From contig CANRKZ010000003.1 of NCBI GenBank assembly GCA_947631335.1, forward strand, positions 1 to 57,093: a stretch of 57,093 nucleotides of DNA. Direction: 5' to 3'. The position numbers were made by a program, and so were the translations under genes. Shown piece after piece: positions 1-7,476 of the stretch. A model generated the notes under the pieces. That model saw only the letters and a program-made list of their open reading frames with translations. It had not been told where the DNA came from and did no database searches. The stretch's first letter is position 1. Each line of letters opens with the position of its first letter. The DNA comes from an uncultured Clostridia bacterium. Lineage in GTDB: Bacteria; Bacillota; Clostridia; TANB77; CAG-508.

Positions 1-695
1 GTGCATTTTCTTATTGTAGTAATTTAAGTAGTATAATAATCCCAGACAGTGTAACAAGTATAGGAGATTGGGCATTTTCTAACTGTACAGGATTAAGTAG
101 TATAATAATCCCAGGAAGTGTAACAAGTATAGGATCTGGTGCATTTTCTTATTGTAGTAATTTAAGTAGTATAATAATCCCAGACAGTGTAACAAGTATA
201 GGAGATTGGGCATTTGATTTTTGTAGTAATTTAAGTAGTATAACAATCCCAGACAGTGTAACAAGTATAGGAAGTAATGCGTTTTATGGATGTACAGGAT
301 TAAGTAGTATAACAATCCCAGGAAGTGTAACAAGTATAGGAGATTATGCATTTGAAAATTGTAGAAATTTAAGTAGTATAACAATCCCAGGAAGTGTAAC
401 AAGTATAGGAAATTATGCATTTGATAATTGTACAGGATTAAATAGCGTAACAATTCCAAACAGTGTAACAAGTATAGGATATGGTGCATTTTATAATTGT
501 ACAGGATTAAGTAGTATAATAATTCCAGATAGTGTGACAACGATAGGAGAACGTGCATTTGGGAAATGGACAGAAAATCAGACAATAAAGTGTAGAGTAA
601 GTAGAAAACCGGAAGGTTGGAGTAGTGAATGGGATTATTATGATGATGGAGTTACAAGAAAAGCTCAATTAGAATGGGACTATACAGGAGAATAA
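1..695 (+). CDS. BspA-like leucine-rich-repeat surface protein, C-terminal part (5' end outside window)
   Basis: The frame with codons starting at position 3 is open from the window edge to TAA at 693-695. It encodes about eight near-identical 23-residue repeats of the LRR_5/BspA type (pattern IPDSVTSIGxxAFxxC), then a short unique tail ending in EWDYTGE. The start lies outside the window, so signal peptide and full length are unknown. BspA-type repeats form extracellular adhesion or recognition solenoids. The tail (FGKWTENQTI, then GWSSEW) is clearly paralogous to the end of the gene at 984-2105 (FENWTPNQTI, GWDSEW), so the two are tandem paralogues. Repeat units are almost identical at DNA level, which favours copy-number change. 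Family certain, ligand unknown. Confidence 0.85.
   Translation, partial: AFSYCSNLSSIIIPDSVTSIGDWAFSNCTGLSSIIIPGSVTSIGSGAFSYCSNLSSIIIPDSVTSIGDWAFDFCSNLSSITIPDSVTSIGSNAFYGCTGLSSITIPGSVTSIGDYAFENCRNLSSITIPGSVTSIGNYAFDNCTGLNSVTIPNSVTSIGYGAFYNCTGLSSIIIPDSVTTIGERAFGKWTENQTIKCRVSRKPEGWSSEWDYYDDGVTRKAQLEWDYTGE
3..560 (+). repeat. Tandem 69-bp LRR-coding repeats, about eight units
   Basis: The phrase gtaacaagtatagga recurs every 69 bp, at about 51, 120, 189, 258, 327, 396 and 465, with a slightly diverged copy near 534. Each unit encodes one 23-residue LRR. Such long near-identical arrays recombine easily and are prone to assembly collapse, so the true copy number may differ. Diverged copies of the same unit occur in the downstream gene from about 1675. 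Confidence 0.9.
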
Positions 696-718
696 ATATT
701 ACAATTTTGTAACATGTA

Positions 719-747
719 TTGAAAAGAAATAAAAGATAGGTTATACT
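719..747 (+). promoter_or_regulatory. Sigma-A-type promoter
   Basis: TTGAAA at 719-724 and TATACT at 742-747 are separated by 17 bp. It lies just after the first LRR gene and would start transcription near 754, upstream of the short ORF that contains the CA repeat. Confidence 0.65.
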
Positions 748-780
748 AGAAACAAATAAAAAGAAAAAAGGAAAAAACAA

Positions 781-849
<69 letters not shown>

Positions 850-881
850 TTTAAAGAATAAAAGAATAGAAAAAGGAAAAG

Positions 882-936
882 GTAGTAGCAGAAGTTGAAA
901 ATAAAGAAGAACTTTTGTTACTACTTTTTGTATTTT
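882..936 (+). terminator. Rho-independent terminator
   Basis: Arms at 882-896 and 910-924 pair with two G-U-type mismatches (GTAGTAGCAGAAGTT against AACTTTTGTTACTAC) and are followed by a T-rich run at 925-936. It would end the short transcript containing the CA repeat and insulate the next LRR gene. Confidence 0.65.
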
Positions 937-983
937 TTAGTTTTTAATATTTTATATGAATAAATAAGAGGAGGAAAAGAAAA

Positions 984-2105
984 ATGAGAGGAAAGGAAAA
1001 TAAGGGTATAACCTTAATAGCATTAGTAATTACAATTATAGTATTACTTATTTTAGCAGCAGTAGTAATTGTAACGTTAACAGGAGAAAATGGAATTTTA
1101 ACAAAAACAAATCAAGCAAAGAAAGAAACAACAGATGCCACAGCAGAAGAAAAAGTAAAAATAGCCGTATTAGGAAGCTATGGAAAAGATGGAAAAATAA
1201 ATTATGAAGAATTACAAAATAACTTAAATGAAGTAGAAGGAATTGATAAGCAAACTATACCAAGTTCAATCACAGCTGAAAGTTTTCCACTTACGATAAG
1301 AGTAGATGGAATACAAGTAGAAATAACAGCAGAAGGAGAAGTATCATTAGCTTTTAATGCAGAAGAATGGGATAAAACAGCAACACCAGAAGATTGTTTT
1401 TACTGGGGAAGTGATACAAAAGAACAAGACGGATATGATGTCATAATAGGATATACTTCTAAAATAGAAAATTATACGAAATTAAGATATCCAAGTAGAT
1501 GTAAAAAAATAGAATTTAGATTTAGCAACAATTATGGAGATGGTGTAAGTTCAGCGACTTCTAGAACATTTACAAATAATATTGAAAAAGTAGAAATACC
1601 AAATACAGTAGTTTCAATAGGAAGTGCTGCTTTTGGAGGTGTGCCTTCTTTTCAAAAGTTAAAAGAAATTATAATCCCAGACAGTGTAACAAGTATAGGA
1701 AATAGTGCATTTGGAGGTTGTAGTAACTTAAGTAGTATAACAATCCCAAACAGTGTAACAAGTATAGAGGGAAATGCATTTTCTGGTACAGCATGGTATA
1801 ATAGTCAACCAGATGGATTAATATATGCAGGAAAAGTAGCTTATAAATATAAAGGAACAATGTCTGAAAATACAAGTATAGAAATTAAAGAAGGAACAAA
1901 AGGAATAGCAGGAGAAGCATTTGCTGGATGTACAGGATTAAATAGTATAACAATCCCAGATAGTGTAACGAGCATAGGAAGATTGGCATTTGAAAATTGG
2001 ACACCGAATCAAACGATAAATATAAAAGGATATCCAAGTGCACCTGCAGGATGGGATAGTGAATGGAATCTTAATTGCTTAGCTACAATCAATTGGAATC
2101 AATAA
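984..2105 (+). CDS. Surface protein with type IV pilin-like N terminus and BspA-type LRRs
   Basis: 373 aa. ATG at 984 follows a strong GAGGAGG site. The N terminus, ENKGITLIALVITIIVLLIL, resembles prepilin signals (basic leader, Gly, long hydrophobic helix), but the usual Phe at +1 is Ile and Glu at +5 is Ala. A helical linker (GENGILTKTNQAKKET) follows, then a unique domain to about residue 205 and LRR_5 repeats to about 350 (IPDSVTSIGNSAFGGC and similar). The tail is homologous to the upstream LRR gene. It is probably anchored or exported through the pilin-like helix and exposes an LRR solenoid. The family is common in gut Clostridia; the ligand is unknown. Confidence 0.85.
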   Translation: MRGKENKGITLIALVITIIVLLILAAVVIVTLTGENGILTKTNQAKKETTDATAEEKVKIAVLGSYGKDGKINYEELQNNLNEVEGIDKQTIPSSITAESFPLTIRVDGIQVEITAEGEVSLAFNAEEWDKTATPEDCFYWGSDTKEQDGYDVIIGYTSKIENYTKLRYPSRCKKIEFRFSNNYGDGVSSATSRTFTNNIEKVEIPNTVVSIGSAAFGGVPSFQKLKEIIIPDSVTSIGNSAFGGCSNLSSITIPNSVTSIEGNAFSGTAWYNSQPDGLIYAGKVAYKYKGTMSENTSIEIKEGTKGIAGEAFAGCTGLNSITIPDSVTSIGRLAFENWTPNQTINIKGYPSAPAGWDSEWNLNCLATINWNQ

Positions 2106-2153
2106 AATTACTAGTATTAAAAATATTTTAAATATATAAATGGTAAAAAATAC

Positions 2154-2182
2154 TTGCCAAATATTAGAAAATATGGTAAAAT
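2154..2182 (+). promoter_or_regulatory. Sigma-A-type promoter of rpsF-ssb-rpsR
   Basis: TTGCCA at 2154-2159, 17-bp spacer, TAAAAT at 2177-2182. Transcription would start near 2189, leaving a leader of about 90 nt before rpsF. Confidence 0.7.
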
Positions 2183-2210
2183 AGCTATGTTTTGAAAGAA
2201 GCATAGCTAT
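2181..2210 (+). promoter_or_regulatory. Perfect 9-bp inverted repeat overlapping the rpsF promoter
   Basis: ATAGCTATG at 2181-2189 and CATAGCTAT at 2202-2210, with a T-rich stretch after. The left arm overlaps the -10 box and probable start site, so it may be an operator. It could instead be an AT-rich terminator for the LRR gene. The leader region is also where S6:S18 autoregulation would be expected, but I cannot identify that motif. Confidence 0.4.
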
Positions 2211-2280
2211 TTTGCTTTGTTTATTTCAAATCTCTACTTACAGAAAATGTAGGTTATAAATCCAAAGGGAGGTGAAAATA

Positions 2281-2565
2281 ATGAACAAATACGAAAGTAT
2301 TATCATTGTTAACCCTAATGTTGATGAAGTTGGATTAAAAGCTTTAGAAGAAAAATTCACAGGGTTAATTAATGAAAACGGAAAAGTAGAATCAGTAGAA
2401 AATATGGGTAAGAAAAAATTAGCTTATGAAATTAAAAAGTTTAGTGAAGCTACATACCTATTATTTAACTTCGAAGCAGAACCTGCTTCGATAGCAGAAC
2501 TTGAAAGAATTTACAGAATTACAGACGATATTATTAAGTATATTGTTGTAAGAAAAGAAGACTAA
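2281..2565 (+). CDS. rpsF: 30S ribosomal protein S6
   Basis: 94 aa, starting MNKYESIIIVNPNVDEVG, with the S6 fold hallmarks GKKKLAYEIKKFSEATYLLF and a final YIVVRKED. S6 binds 16S rRNA with S18 in the 30S platform. I chose ATG 2281 because GGGAGGTG (2268-2274) is spaced correctly for it; the in-frame GTG at 2272 lies inside that ribosome-binding site. First gene of the conserved rpsF-ssb-rpsR operon. Confidence 0.97.
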   Translation: MNKYESIIIVNPNVDEVGLKALEEKFTGLINENGKVESVENMGKKKLAYEIKKFSEATYLLFNFEAEPASIAELERIYRITDDIIKYIVVRKED

Positions 2566-2635
2566 TTAAAATTAGTAGTAAAATAAAATTAAATAAAGTA
2601 AGGGGCCTTTATTTAAAGTAAGAAAGGTGATAAAA

Positions 2636-3061
2636 ATGAACAAAGTAATATTAATGGGAAGATTGACAAGAGATCCAGAAGTAAGATACACACAAACAAA
2701 TAATACTTTAGTAGCTTCTTTTAGCTTAGCAGTTAATAGAAGATTTGTAAGACAAGGAGAAGAAAGACAAGCAGACTTCATAAATATAGTTGCATGGAGT
2801 AAACTTGGAGAATTTTGTAGTAAATACTTTAAGAAAGGTCAACAAGTAGGTATTATTGGAAGATTGCAAACAAGAACTTGGGATGATGACCAAGGGACAA
2901 AACATTACGTAACTGAAGTAGTGGCAGAAGAAGCCTATTTTGCAGATAGTAAAAGAGATGGAGACACATCTGGTTCATTTGAAAATACTTTTGGAAATAC
3001 AGCACCAGGAAATATGGGATCAGACTTTGAAATATCTTCAAGTGATGACCTACCATTCTAA
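2636..3061 (+). CDS. ssb: Single-stranded DNA-binding protein
   Basis: 141 aa. N-terminal OB fold (MNKVILMGRLTRDPEVRYTQ; FINIVAWSKLGEF), then a flexible Gly/Ser-rich linker and the acidic C-terminal tip DDLPF that recruits replication and repair proteins. ATG 2636 is preferred over GTG 2627, which lies in the ribosome-binding site GAAAGGTGA. Between rpsF and rpsR, the classic Firmicute arrangement, so cotranscribed from the promoter near 2154. Confidence 0.97.
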   Translation: MNKVILMGRLTRDPEVRYTQTNNTLVASFSLAVNRRFVRQGEERQADFINIVAWSKLGEFCSKYFKKGQQVGIIGRLQTRTWDDDQGTKHYVTEVVAEEAYFADSKRDGDTSGSFENTFGNTAPGNMGSDFEISSSDDLPF

Positions 3062-3083
3062 TTAAGCAAGGGGGGAATAAAAA

Positions 3084-3365
3084 ATGGCAGATAAAAAACA
3101 AAATAAAAGAAATAATAAAAATAATTATGATGAGGATTACAATCCAAGATTTAGAAAACAAAGAAAAAAAGTATGTGTATTATGTAGTGATAAAAACTTT
3201 GAGTTAGATTATAAAAATCCAGAACAATTGAGAAAATTTATTAATGATAAAGGAAAAATCTTACCAAGAAGAACAACAGGTGCATGTGCTAAACATCAAA
3301 GAGATATCACAACAGCAGTTAAAAGAGCAAGACACATTGCTATCTTACCATACTCACAAAATTAA
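3084..3365 (+). CDS. rpsR: 30S ribosomal protein S18
   Basis: 93 aa. Basic N-terminal extension (residues 1-28), then the S18 core: [20 protein letters not shown] and [17 protein letters not shown]. Two cysteines (VCVLC) at the core start suggest a zinc-type S18. Strong GGGGGAA site before ATG. Last gene of the operon, followed at once by a terminator. Confidence 0.97.
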   Translation: MADKKQNKRNNKNNYDEDYNPRFRKQRKKVCVLCSDKNFELDYKNPEQLRKFINDKGKILPRRTTGACAKHQRDITTAVKRARHIAILPYSQN

Positions 3366-3382
3366 TATAACAAATAAATTTT

Positions 3383-3417
3383 AAGGAAACAATTTGTAAA
3401 AATGTTTCCTTATTTTT
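3383..3417 (+). terminator. Rho-independent terminator after rpsR
   Basis: AAGGAAACA at 3383-3391 pairs perfectly with TGTTTCCTT at 3403-3411, followed by a T run. Confidence 0.9.
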
Positions 3418-3429
3418 GTATAAAAATCG

Positions 3430-3458
3430 TTTACAATTAAAAGGGGTTATGGTATAAT
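3430..3458 (+). promoter_or_regulatory. Sigma-A-type promoter
   Basis: TTTACA at 3430-3435, 17-bp spacer, perfect TATAAT at 3453-3458. Drives the Ig-like membrane protein gene 33 bp downstream. Confidence 0.85.
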
Positions 3459-3490
3459 TTTTTAGAATAAAACAAGAAGAGGTGAAAACT

Positions 3491-4426
3491 TTGAATCAAA
3501 TATTAAGTGTAGAAAGTCCTAAAAAAGAAAAGAAAAATAAAATAAGAAATGGTGGAACAATTGAAATCGATAAAATATTAAAATTTTTTTCTATTGCAAT
3601 CCTATTTTTTGGTGTATTTATGATAGGAAGTGCTTCCTACTCTATGTATCAAGGTTCTAAAAATGCGAGTTCTTTAGCTAAACCAACAATATATGTATTA
3701 GAAGATTCCGCAACAGAGATAACTCTTCAAATAAAACATGATAAAAATTTATCAAAAGTAACTTATAAATGGAACAATGAAGAACCAACTGAGATAAATT
3801 GTGAAGGTAAGAAAAAGGTTGAACAGAAAATACAAATACCAACAGGAAAAAATACATTAAATGTATATGCGATAGATGTTAATGGACAAGAAATAACTTA
3901 CCAAAAGCAATATACCTTACAAGGAGACATTGAAATTGTTATAGAAAAAGAAGATCCTAACGTAAAAATAACAGCAAGTGGAAAAGAACAATTATCTTAT
4001 ATGACATACAGATGGGATGAAGAAGAAGAAACAAGAGTAGATATTAATGATATGCAAACAGAACAATTAATAGAGGTACCTGAAGGTCAACATACCTTAA
4101 CAGTAGTTGTAGTAGATATTAATAATAAAACTCAAATGCAAGAACAACAAGTAGTAGGATCTAAAAAGCCAAAATTAGAGGTAACTACAGATGGTTCTGA
4201 TAATTTTATAATAAGAGCATCAGATGAGCAAGGAATTAAAAGGATAGAATTTATTATTAATGAAACAGAAAAAAATCTGATAAATTTAGACCAAGTATAT
4301 CCATTAGAGCAAAGAAAAGAATTTGAATATGCATATCCATTACATGATGGGGAAAACAAACTAGAAGTAAGAGTGTATAATGAAAATGATGTAAGTGAAG
4401 TATCAAAAGTATTAGTAAGAAAATAG
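3491..4426 (+). CDS. Membrane-anchored protein with tandem Ig-like domains, function unknown
   Basis: 311 aa if started at TTG 3491, which is well spaced from AAGAGGTG; GTG 3482 lies in that site. A charged cytoplasmic segment (1-31) precedes one transmembrane helix (about 32-52, ILKFFSIAILFFGVFMIGSA). The outside part has about three repeated beta-rich modules of 75-85 residues; the first two share the pattern YKWNNEEPTEI / YRWDEEEETRV and a 'G..TL.V..VD.N' strand. These look like bacterial Ig-like folds. No catalytic motif. Monocistronic between a strong promoter and a strong terminator. A cell-envelope structural or sensory role is only inference. Confidence 0.75.
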   Translation: MNQILSVESPKKEKKNKIRNGGTIEIDKILKFFSIAILFFGVFMIGSASYSMYQGSKNASSLAKPTIYVLEDSATEITLQIKHDKNLSKVTYKWNNEEPTEINCEGKKKVEQKIQIPTGKNTLNVYAIDVNGQEITYQKQYTLQGDIEIVIEKEDPNVKITASGKEQLSYMTYRWDEEEETRVDINDMQTEQLIEVPEGQHTLTVVVVDINNKTQMQEQQVVGSKKPKLEVTTDGSDNFIIRASDEQGIKRIEFIINETEKNLINLDQVYPLEQRKEFEYAYPLHDGENKLEVRVYNENDVSEVSKVLVRK

Positions 4427-4427
4427 A

Positions 4428-4465
4428 AATACCTCCTACAAATTTTGTAGGAGGTATTTATTTGA
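4428..4465 (+). terminator. Rho-independent terminator
   Basis: Near-perfect palindrome: AATACCTCCTACAAA at 4428-4442 pairs with TTTGTAGGAGGTATT at 4444-4458, followed by TTATTTG. It begins immediately after the stop codon. Confidence 0.85.
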
Positions 4466-4480
4466 AAAAAGGAGAAAATG

Positions 4481-5278
4481 ATGAAAATAAAATTATTTGA
4501 GATATTAGTTTATTTTATTGTATATTCTTTTTTAGGATGGGCTATGGAATCTATAGTAAGATCTATATCAGAAAAAAAGATTATTAATACTGGTTTTTTA
4601 AAAGGACCAGTTTGTCCAATTTATGGAATTGGTGCCATTATTATGTTATTATTTTTAGAGAGATTTCAAGATAGACCAATTTTATTATTTTTTATTGCTA
4701 TTACTTTGCTAACTATATGGGAATATTTAGTAGGCGTAATGCTAGAAAAGATGTTTCACACAAAATATTGGGATTATTCTGATCAAAAATTTAACTTCCA
4801 AGGTAGAGTGTGCTTAGTTAATTCCATTTGTTGGGGAATACTAGGTGTTCTTTTTGTAAAATATATTCATCCATTTATAAATGGAATTATTTATAAATTA
4901 GATGTAAAACTATTATATTATATAGTTTCCATTGTAACAATAGTATTACTAGTAGATTTTATCACAACAATCATTAGAGTAAAAAATATAAAAGTGACAT
5001 TAGAAAAAGTAGAAGAACTAAATAAAGAAATAAAAGAGAAGTTAAAGGAAATTAGAAGATTAACAAAAGATATAGAAAAAAATGCTGAAAAATTAAAAAC
5101 TACTAAAAATATTCAAGAGTTGGTAAATCAATTAAAAAGGAAGAGAAACAAGATGATATTACGTTTATATAAAAATGTATATCGACTAAAAAAAGCATTT
5201 CCAGCTATTAATACAAAAGAAATAACTGAAATTTTAAATAAGAAAATAGAGATTAAAAAAAATAAGAAAAATACTTGA
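4481..5278 (+). CDS. PF06541-family (putative ABC transporter type IV) membrane protein
   Basis: 265 aa. About five hydrophobic segments carrying the family signatures FLGWAMESI, GFLKGPVCPIYGIGA, WDYSDQKFNFQGRVCLVNS and CWGILG. A basic coiled-coil tail (about 170-265) follows. The family is annotated from sequence alone and has no settled role. ATG 4481 sits six bases after GGAG; ATG 4478 is also possible. A second family member, without the long tail, is at 41099-41752. Confidence 0.85.
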   Translation: MKIKLFEILVYFIVYSFLGWAMESIVRSISEKKIINTGFLKGPVCPIYGIGAIIMLLFLERFQDRPILLFFIAITLLTIWEYLVGVMLEKMFHTKYWDYSDQKFNFQGRVCLVNSICWGILGVLFVKYIHPFINGIIYKLDVKLLYYIVSIVTIVLLVDFITTIIRVKNIKVTLEKVEELNKEIKEKLKEIRRLTKDIEKNAEKLKTTKNIQELVNQLKRKRNKMILRLYKNVYRLKKAFPAINTKEITEILNKKIEIKKNKKNT

Positions 5279-5304
5279 AAAAAAGGATAAAATCTGTATA
5301 TAAT
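5275..5304 (+). promoter_or_regulatory. Sigma-A-type promoter
   Basis: TTGAAA at 5275-5280, 18-bp spacer, TATAAT at 5299-5304. The -35 overlaps the stop codon of the preceding gene. Drives the GGDEF gene. Confidence 0.7.
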
Positions 5305-5336
5305 AAATTTGAAAATTTGAAAAAAGGAGCAGATAT

Positions 5337-6269
5337 ATGGTACAAGAGATATATATCATAGATGATGATGATTCTTCTATTGTGATATTTAGAGAACTAT
5401 TTAAAAATGACCCAGAGTATAAATTTATTAGTGTAAAAACAGAACAAATTGATATAGCACTAAAAAACATACCCTCTCTAATTGTAATTAACGAAGATGC
5501 TATAGATAGAGATGTAGTAGATTTATGTTGTAAGATTAGGAAGGATGAAGACAATACTATAACGCCAGTTATTGTAGTATCATCTAAAAGTGGAAAAGAG
5601 CATAGAGTAAAGATTTTGCAACAATCAATAGAGTACTTTATAAAAAAACCAGTAGATGAACAATATCTATATTATACTGTAAAAAATTTAAATAGATTAC
5701 TAGCAAGTAATAGAAGAGTAAGTCCTTTGACTGGTCTACCAGGAAATGTACAGATACATGCAGAATTAAAGAAAAGAATTTTAAGGAAAGAAACTTTTTC
5801 AGTGTTATATGCAGATTTAGATAATTTCAAAGCATATAATGATGTATATGGATTTCTGAAAGGAGATGAAATAATAGAATTTACAGCAGAAACCTTAATA
5901 AATTCTATTCACAGTAATGAATTGGAAAATACTTTTGTAGGACATATTGGAGGAGATGATTTTGTCGCAATTGTACCAGGGTCAAGCTGTGAAAAACTAT
6001 GTCAAAATATAATTTCTCATTTTGATCAGGAAGTGGTAAAATATTTTACAGAACAAGATATACAAAGAGGATATATAGAAGTAGCAAATAGAAAAGGTAT
6101 TATAGAGCAATTTCCATTAACATCTTTATCTATAGGAGTTGTTGTTGCAGATGCTGGAAGATTTCATAATATTCTAGAAATTGGAGAAGTAGGAGCACAG
6201 GTAAAACATGCAGCAAAATCAGTTATGGGAAGCAGTTACGCAATGGATAAAAGACGCTTTGACAATTAG
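5337..6269 (+). CDS. Receiver-like domain plus GGDEF diguanylate cyclase
   Basis: 310 aa. Residues 1-120 resemble a receiver domain (IYIIDDDDSS, lysine in FIKKPVD), but the phospho-acceptor position reads LIVINED, with Asn where Asp is expected. Residues 135-305 are a GGDEF domain with substrate motif DLDNFKAYNDVYG and active loop GGDDF, a permitted variant for cyclic-di-GMP synthesis. No RxxD inhibitory site precedes the loop. It is likely an active cyclase with a phosphorylation-independent sensor, or a degenerate member. ATG 5337 follows AAAGGAG. Single gene with its own promoter and terminator. Confidence 0.85.
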   Translation: MVQEIYIIDDDDSSIVIFRELFKNDPEYKFISVKTEQIDIALKNIPSLIVINEDAIDRDVVDLCCKIRKDEDNTITPVIVVSSKSGKEHRVKILQQSIEYFIKKPVDEQYLYYTVKNLNRLLASNRRVSPLTGLPGNVQIHAELKKRILRKETFSVLYADLDNFKAYNDVYGFLKGDEIIEFTAETLINSIHSNELENTFVGHIGGDDFVAIVPGSSCEKLCQNIISHFDQEVVKYFTEQDIQRGYIEVANRKGIIEQFPLTSLSIGVVVADAGRFHNILEIGEVGAQVKHAAKSVMGSSYAMDKRRFDN

Positions 6270-6292
6270 ATAATAAATATTATAATAAATAG

Positions 6293-6343
6293 AAAAACAG
6301 GTACAGATTAATCAAAACAAACGATTAACCTGTACCTGTTTTT
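6293..6343 (+). terminator. Strong rho-independent terminator
   Basis: A 21-nt arm (6293-6313, starting AAAAACAGGTACAG) pairs with 6323-6343 (GATTAACCTGTACCTG then T5), with one mismatch and a 9-nt loop. Confidence 0.9.
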
Positions 6344-6413
6344 GTAATTTATAATTAGTTCTAAAAATAGCTAGTCCATCATAAAATAATAGTATAAAAA
6401 ACAGGAGGAAAAG

Positions 6414-7466
6414 ATGGACAAAACTAATTTGTTAAAACAAATAAAAGTAATAACATTGTATACTGGAACTTATGGTAAAAGAAAATGTACATGCTCTTGT
6501 ATGGGATGCACACAAGAAAATTATGGAAGAAGATACAAAGATTATCAAGGAAGTATGAATCAAATAAAAACAATAATTAAAAAATTACCAAATTTAGAAG
6601 AGGTTTATATACTAGGAAATCCAGATATCTCAGTAGATACAGAGTTTTGTAATTTAGCAGCAAAAGAATTTATAAAAGCAAATAAAAAGGTTATGTTTTC
6701 AACATCAGGATATAATGGGATTAATATAGTAAAAAAAATAACAAAAGATATAGAAGCAAAGGATATAAAATATATAAGTTATAGCATAGATACGATAAAT
6801 GATAAAAAATTACAAATATTAAAAGGTAGAAAAGATATTAAAATAAGCCAAATTGATGAAGCAATTCAATTTTGTATCAAAAATAATATAACTGTAAAAA
6901 TACAACCAACATTATGGGATATTAATAAAGAAGATTACAAAGAAATTATAGAGCACTATTCAAATTTAGGAATCAAATGGTATACGTTCCATGCAGGAAG
7001 TTTTGAAGCATTAACCAATAAAAGGATAAATTTAAGTCACATAAGTCCAACAAAGTGGAGAGAAATTGTAAAAGACATTGAACAGATAGCAAGTAAAAAT
7101 AACTTAAAAGTGAAAATTCCTAAGATATTTTTAGATACAATAGAATATAAAAAATATAAAGAGCAAATAAAATTAAATTGTATAAATGGCGGAGAAGAAA
7201 TTCAAATATGGATGCAAGAGGATGGATTGAAGGCTACATTTTGCCCAATTCTTGCAGAAGTTAACTCTAAATATATCTTTGACTTAGAAACAGAAGAAAT
7301 AAATTTTATTCATAATAATAGAAATCTATGTTCAGTTTGTGGTAAATGCTTAGATGAAAAAGTAAGGAATATGTCCATTAATAAAGTAGGAGAGTATTTT
7401 AAAACTAAGAATGAAATTCTCTATAATGTTTGTAGATATTATTCTGTTAAAAGAAAATATGGATAA
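6414..7466 (+). CDS. Radical SAM protein of unknown specificity
   Basis: 350 aa. Cys25, Cys29 and Cys32 form the CxxxCxxC iron-sulfur motif (KCTCSCMGC). The expected partial TIM-barrel strands follow: EEVYILGNPDIS, KVMFSTSGYNG, KYISYSIDTI, VKIQPTLWDI and KWYTFHAGSF. The C-terminal part has more cysteines (KLNCINGGEE, TFCPI, CSVCGKC) that could bind a second cluster, as in SPASM/twitch proteins. No recognisable precursor peptide gene is adjacent; the neighbours are a GGDEF gene and a Rel-like gene. The substrate cannot be told from sequence. AGGAGG precedes ATG 6414. The next gene starts 10 bp later, so they are cotranscribed. Confidence 0.85.
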   Translation: MDKTNLLKQIKVITLYTGTYGKRKCTCSCMGCTQENYGRRYKDYQGSMNQIKTIIKKLPNLEEVYILGNPDISVDTEFCNLAAKEFIKANKKVMFSTSGYNGINIVKKITKDIEAKDIKYISYSIDTINDKKLQILKGRKDIKISQIDEAIQFCIKNNITVKIQPTLWDINKEDYKEIIEHYSNLGIKWYTFHAGSFEALTNKRINLSHISPTKWREIVKDIEQIASKNNLKVKIPKIFLDTIEYKKYKEQIKLNCINGGEEIQIWMQEDGLKATFCPILAEVNSKYIFDLETEEINFIHNNRNLCSVCGKCLDEKVRNMSINKVGEYFKTKNEILYNVCRYYSVKRKYG

Positions 7467-7476
7467 AGGAGAAAGC

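Noticed and set aside
3..560. CRISPR array in the repeated region
   Set aside because: The 69-bp repeats are contiguous coding units with no spacers, encoding LRRs in frame.
79..585. Minus-strand ORF rich in Leu/Tyr opposite the LRR array
   Set aside because: It is the antisense shadow of the 69-bp repeats, with no ribosome-binding site.
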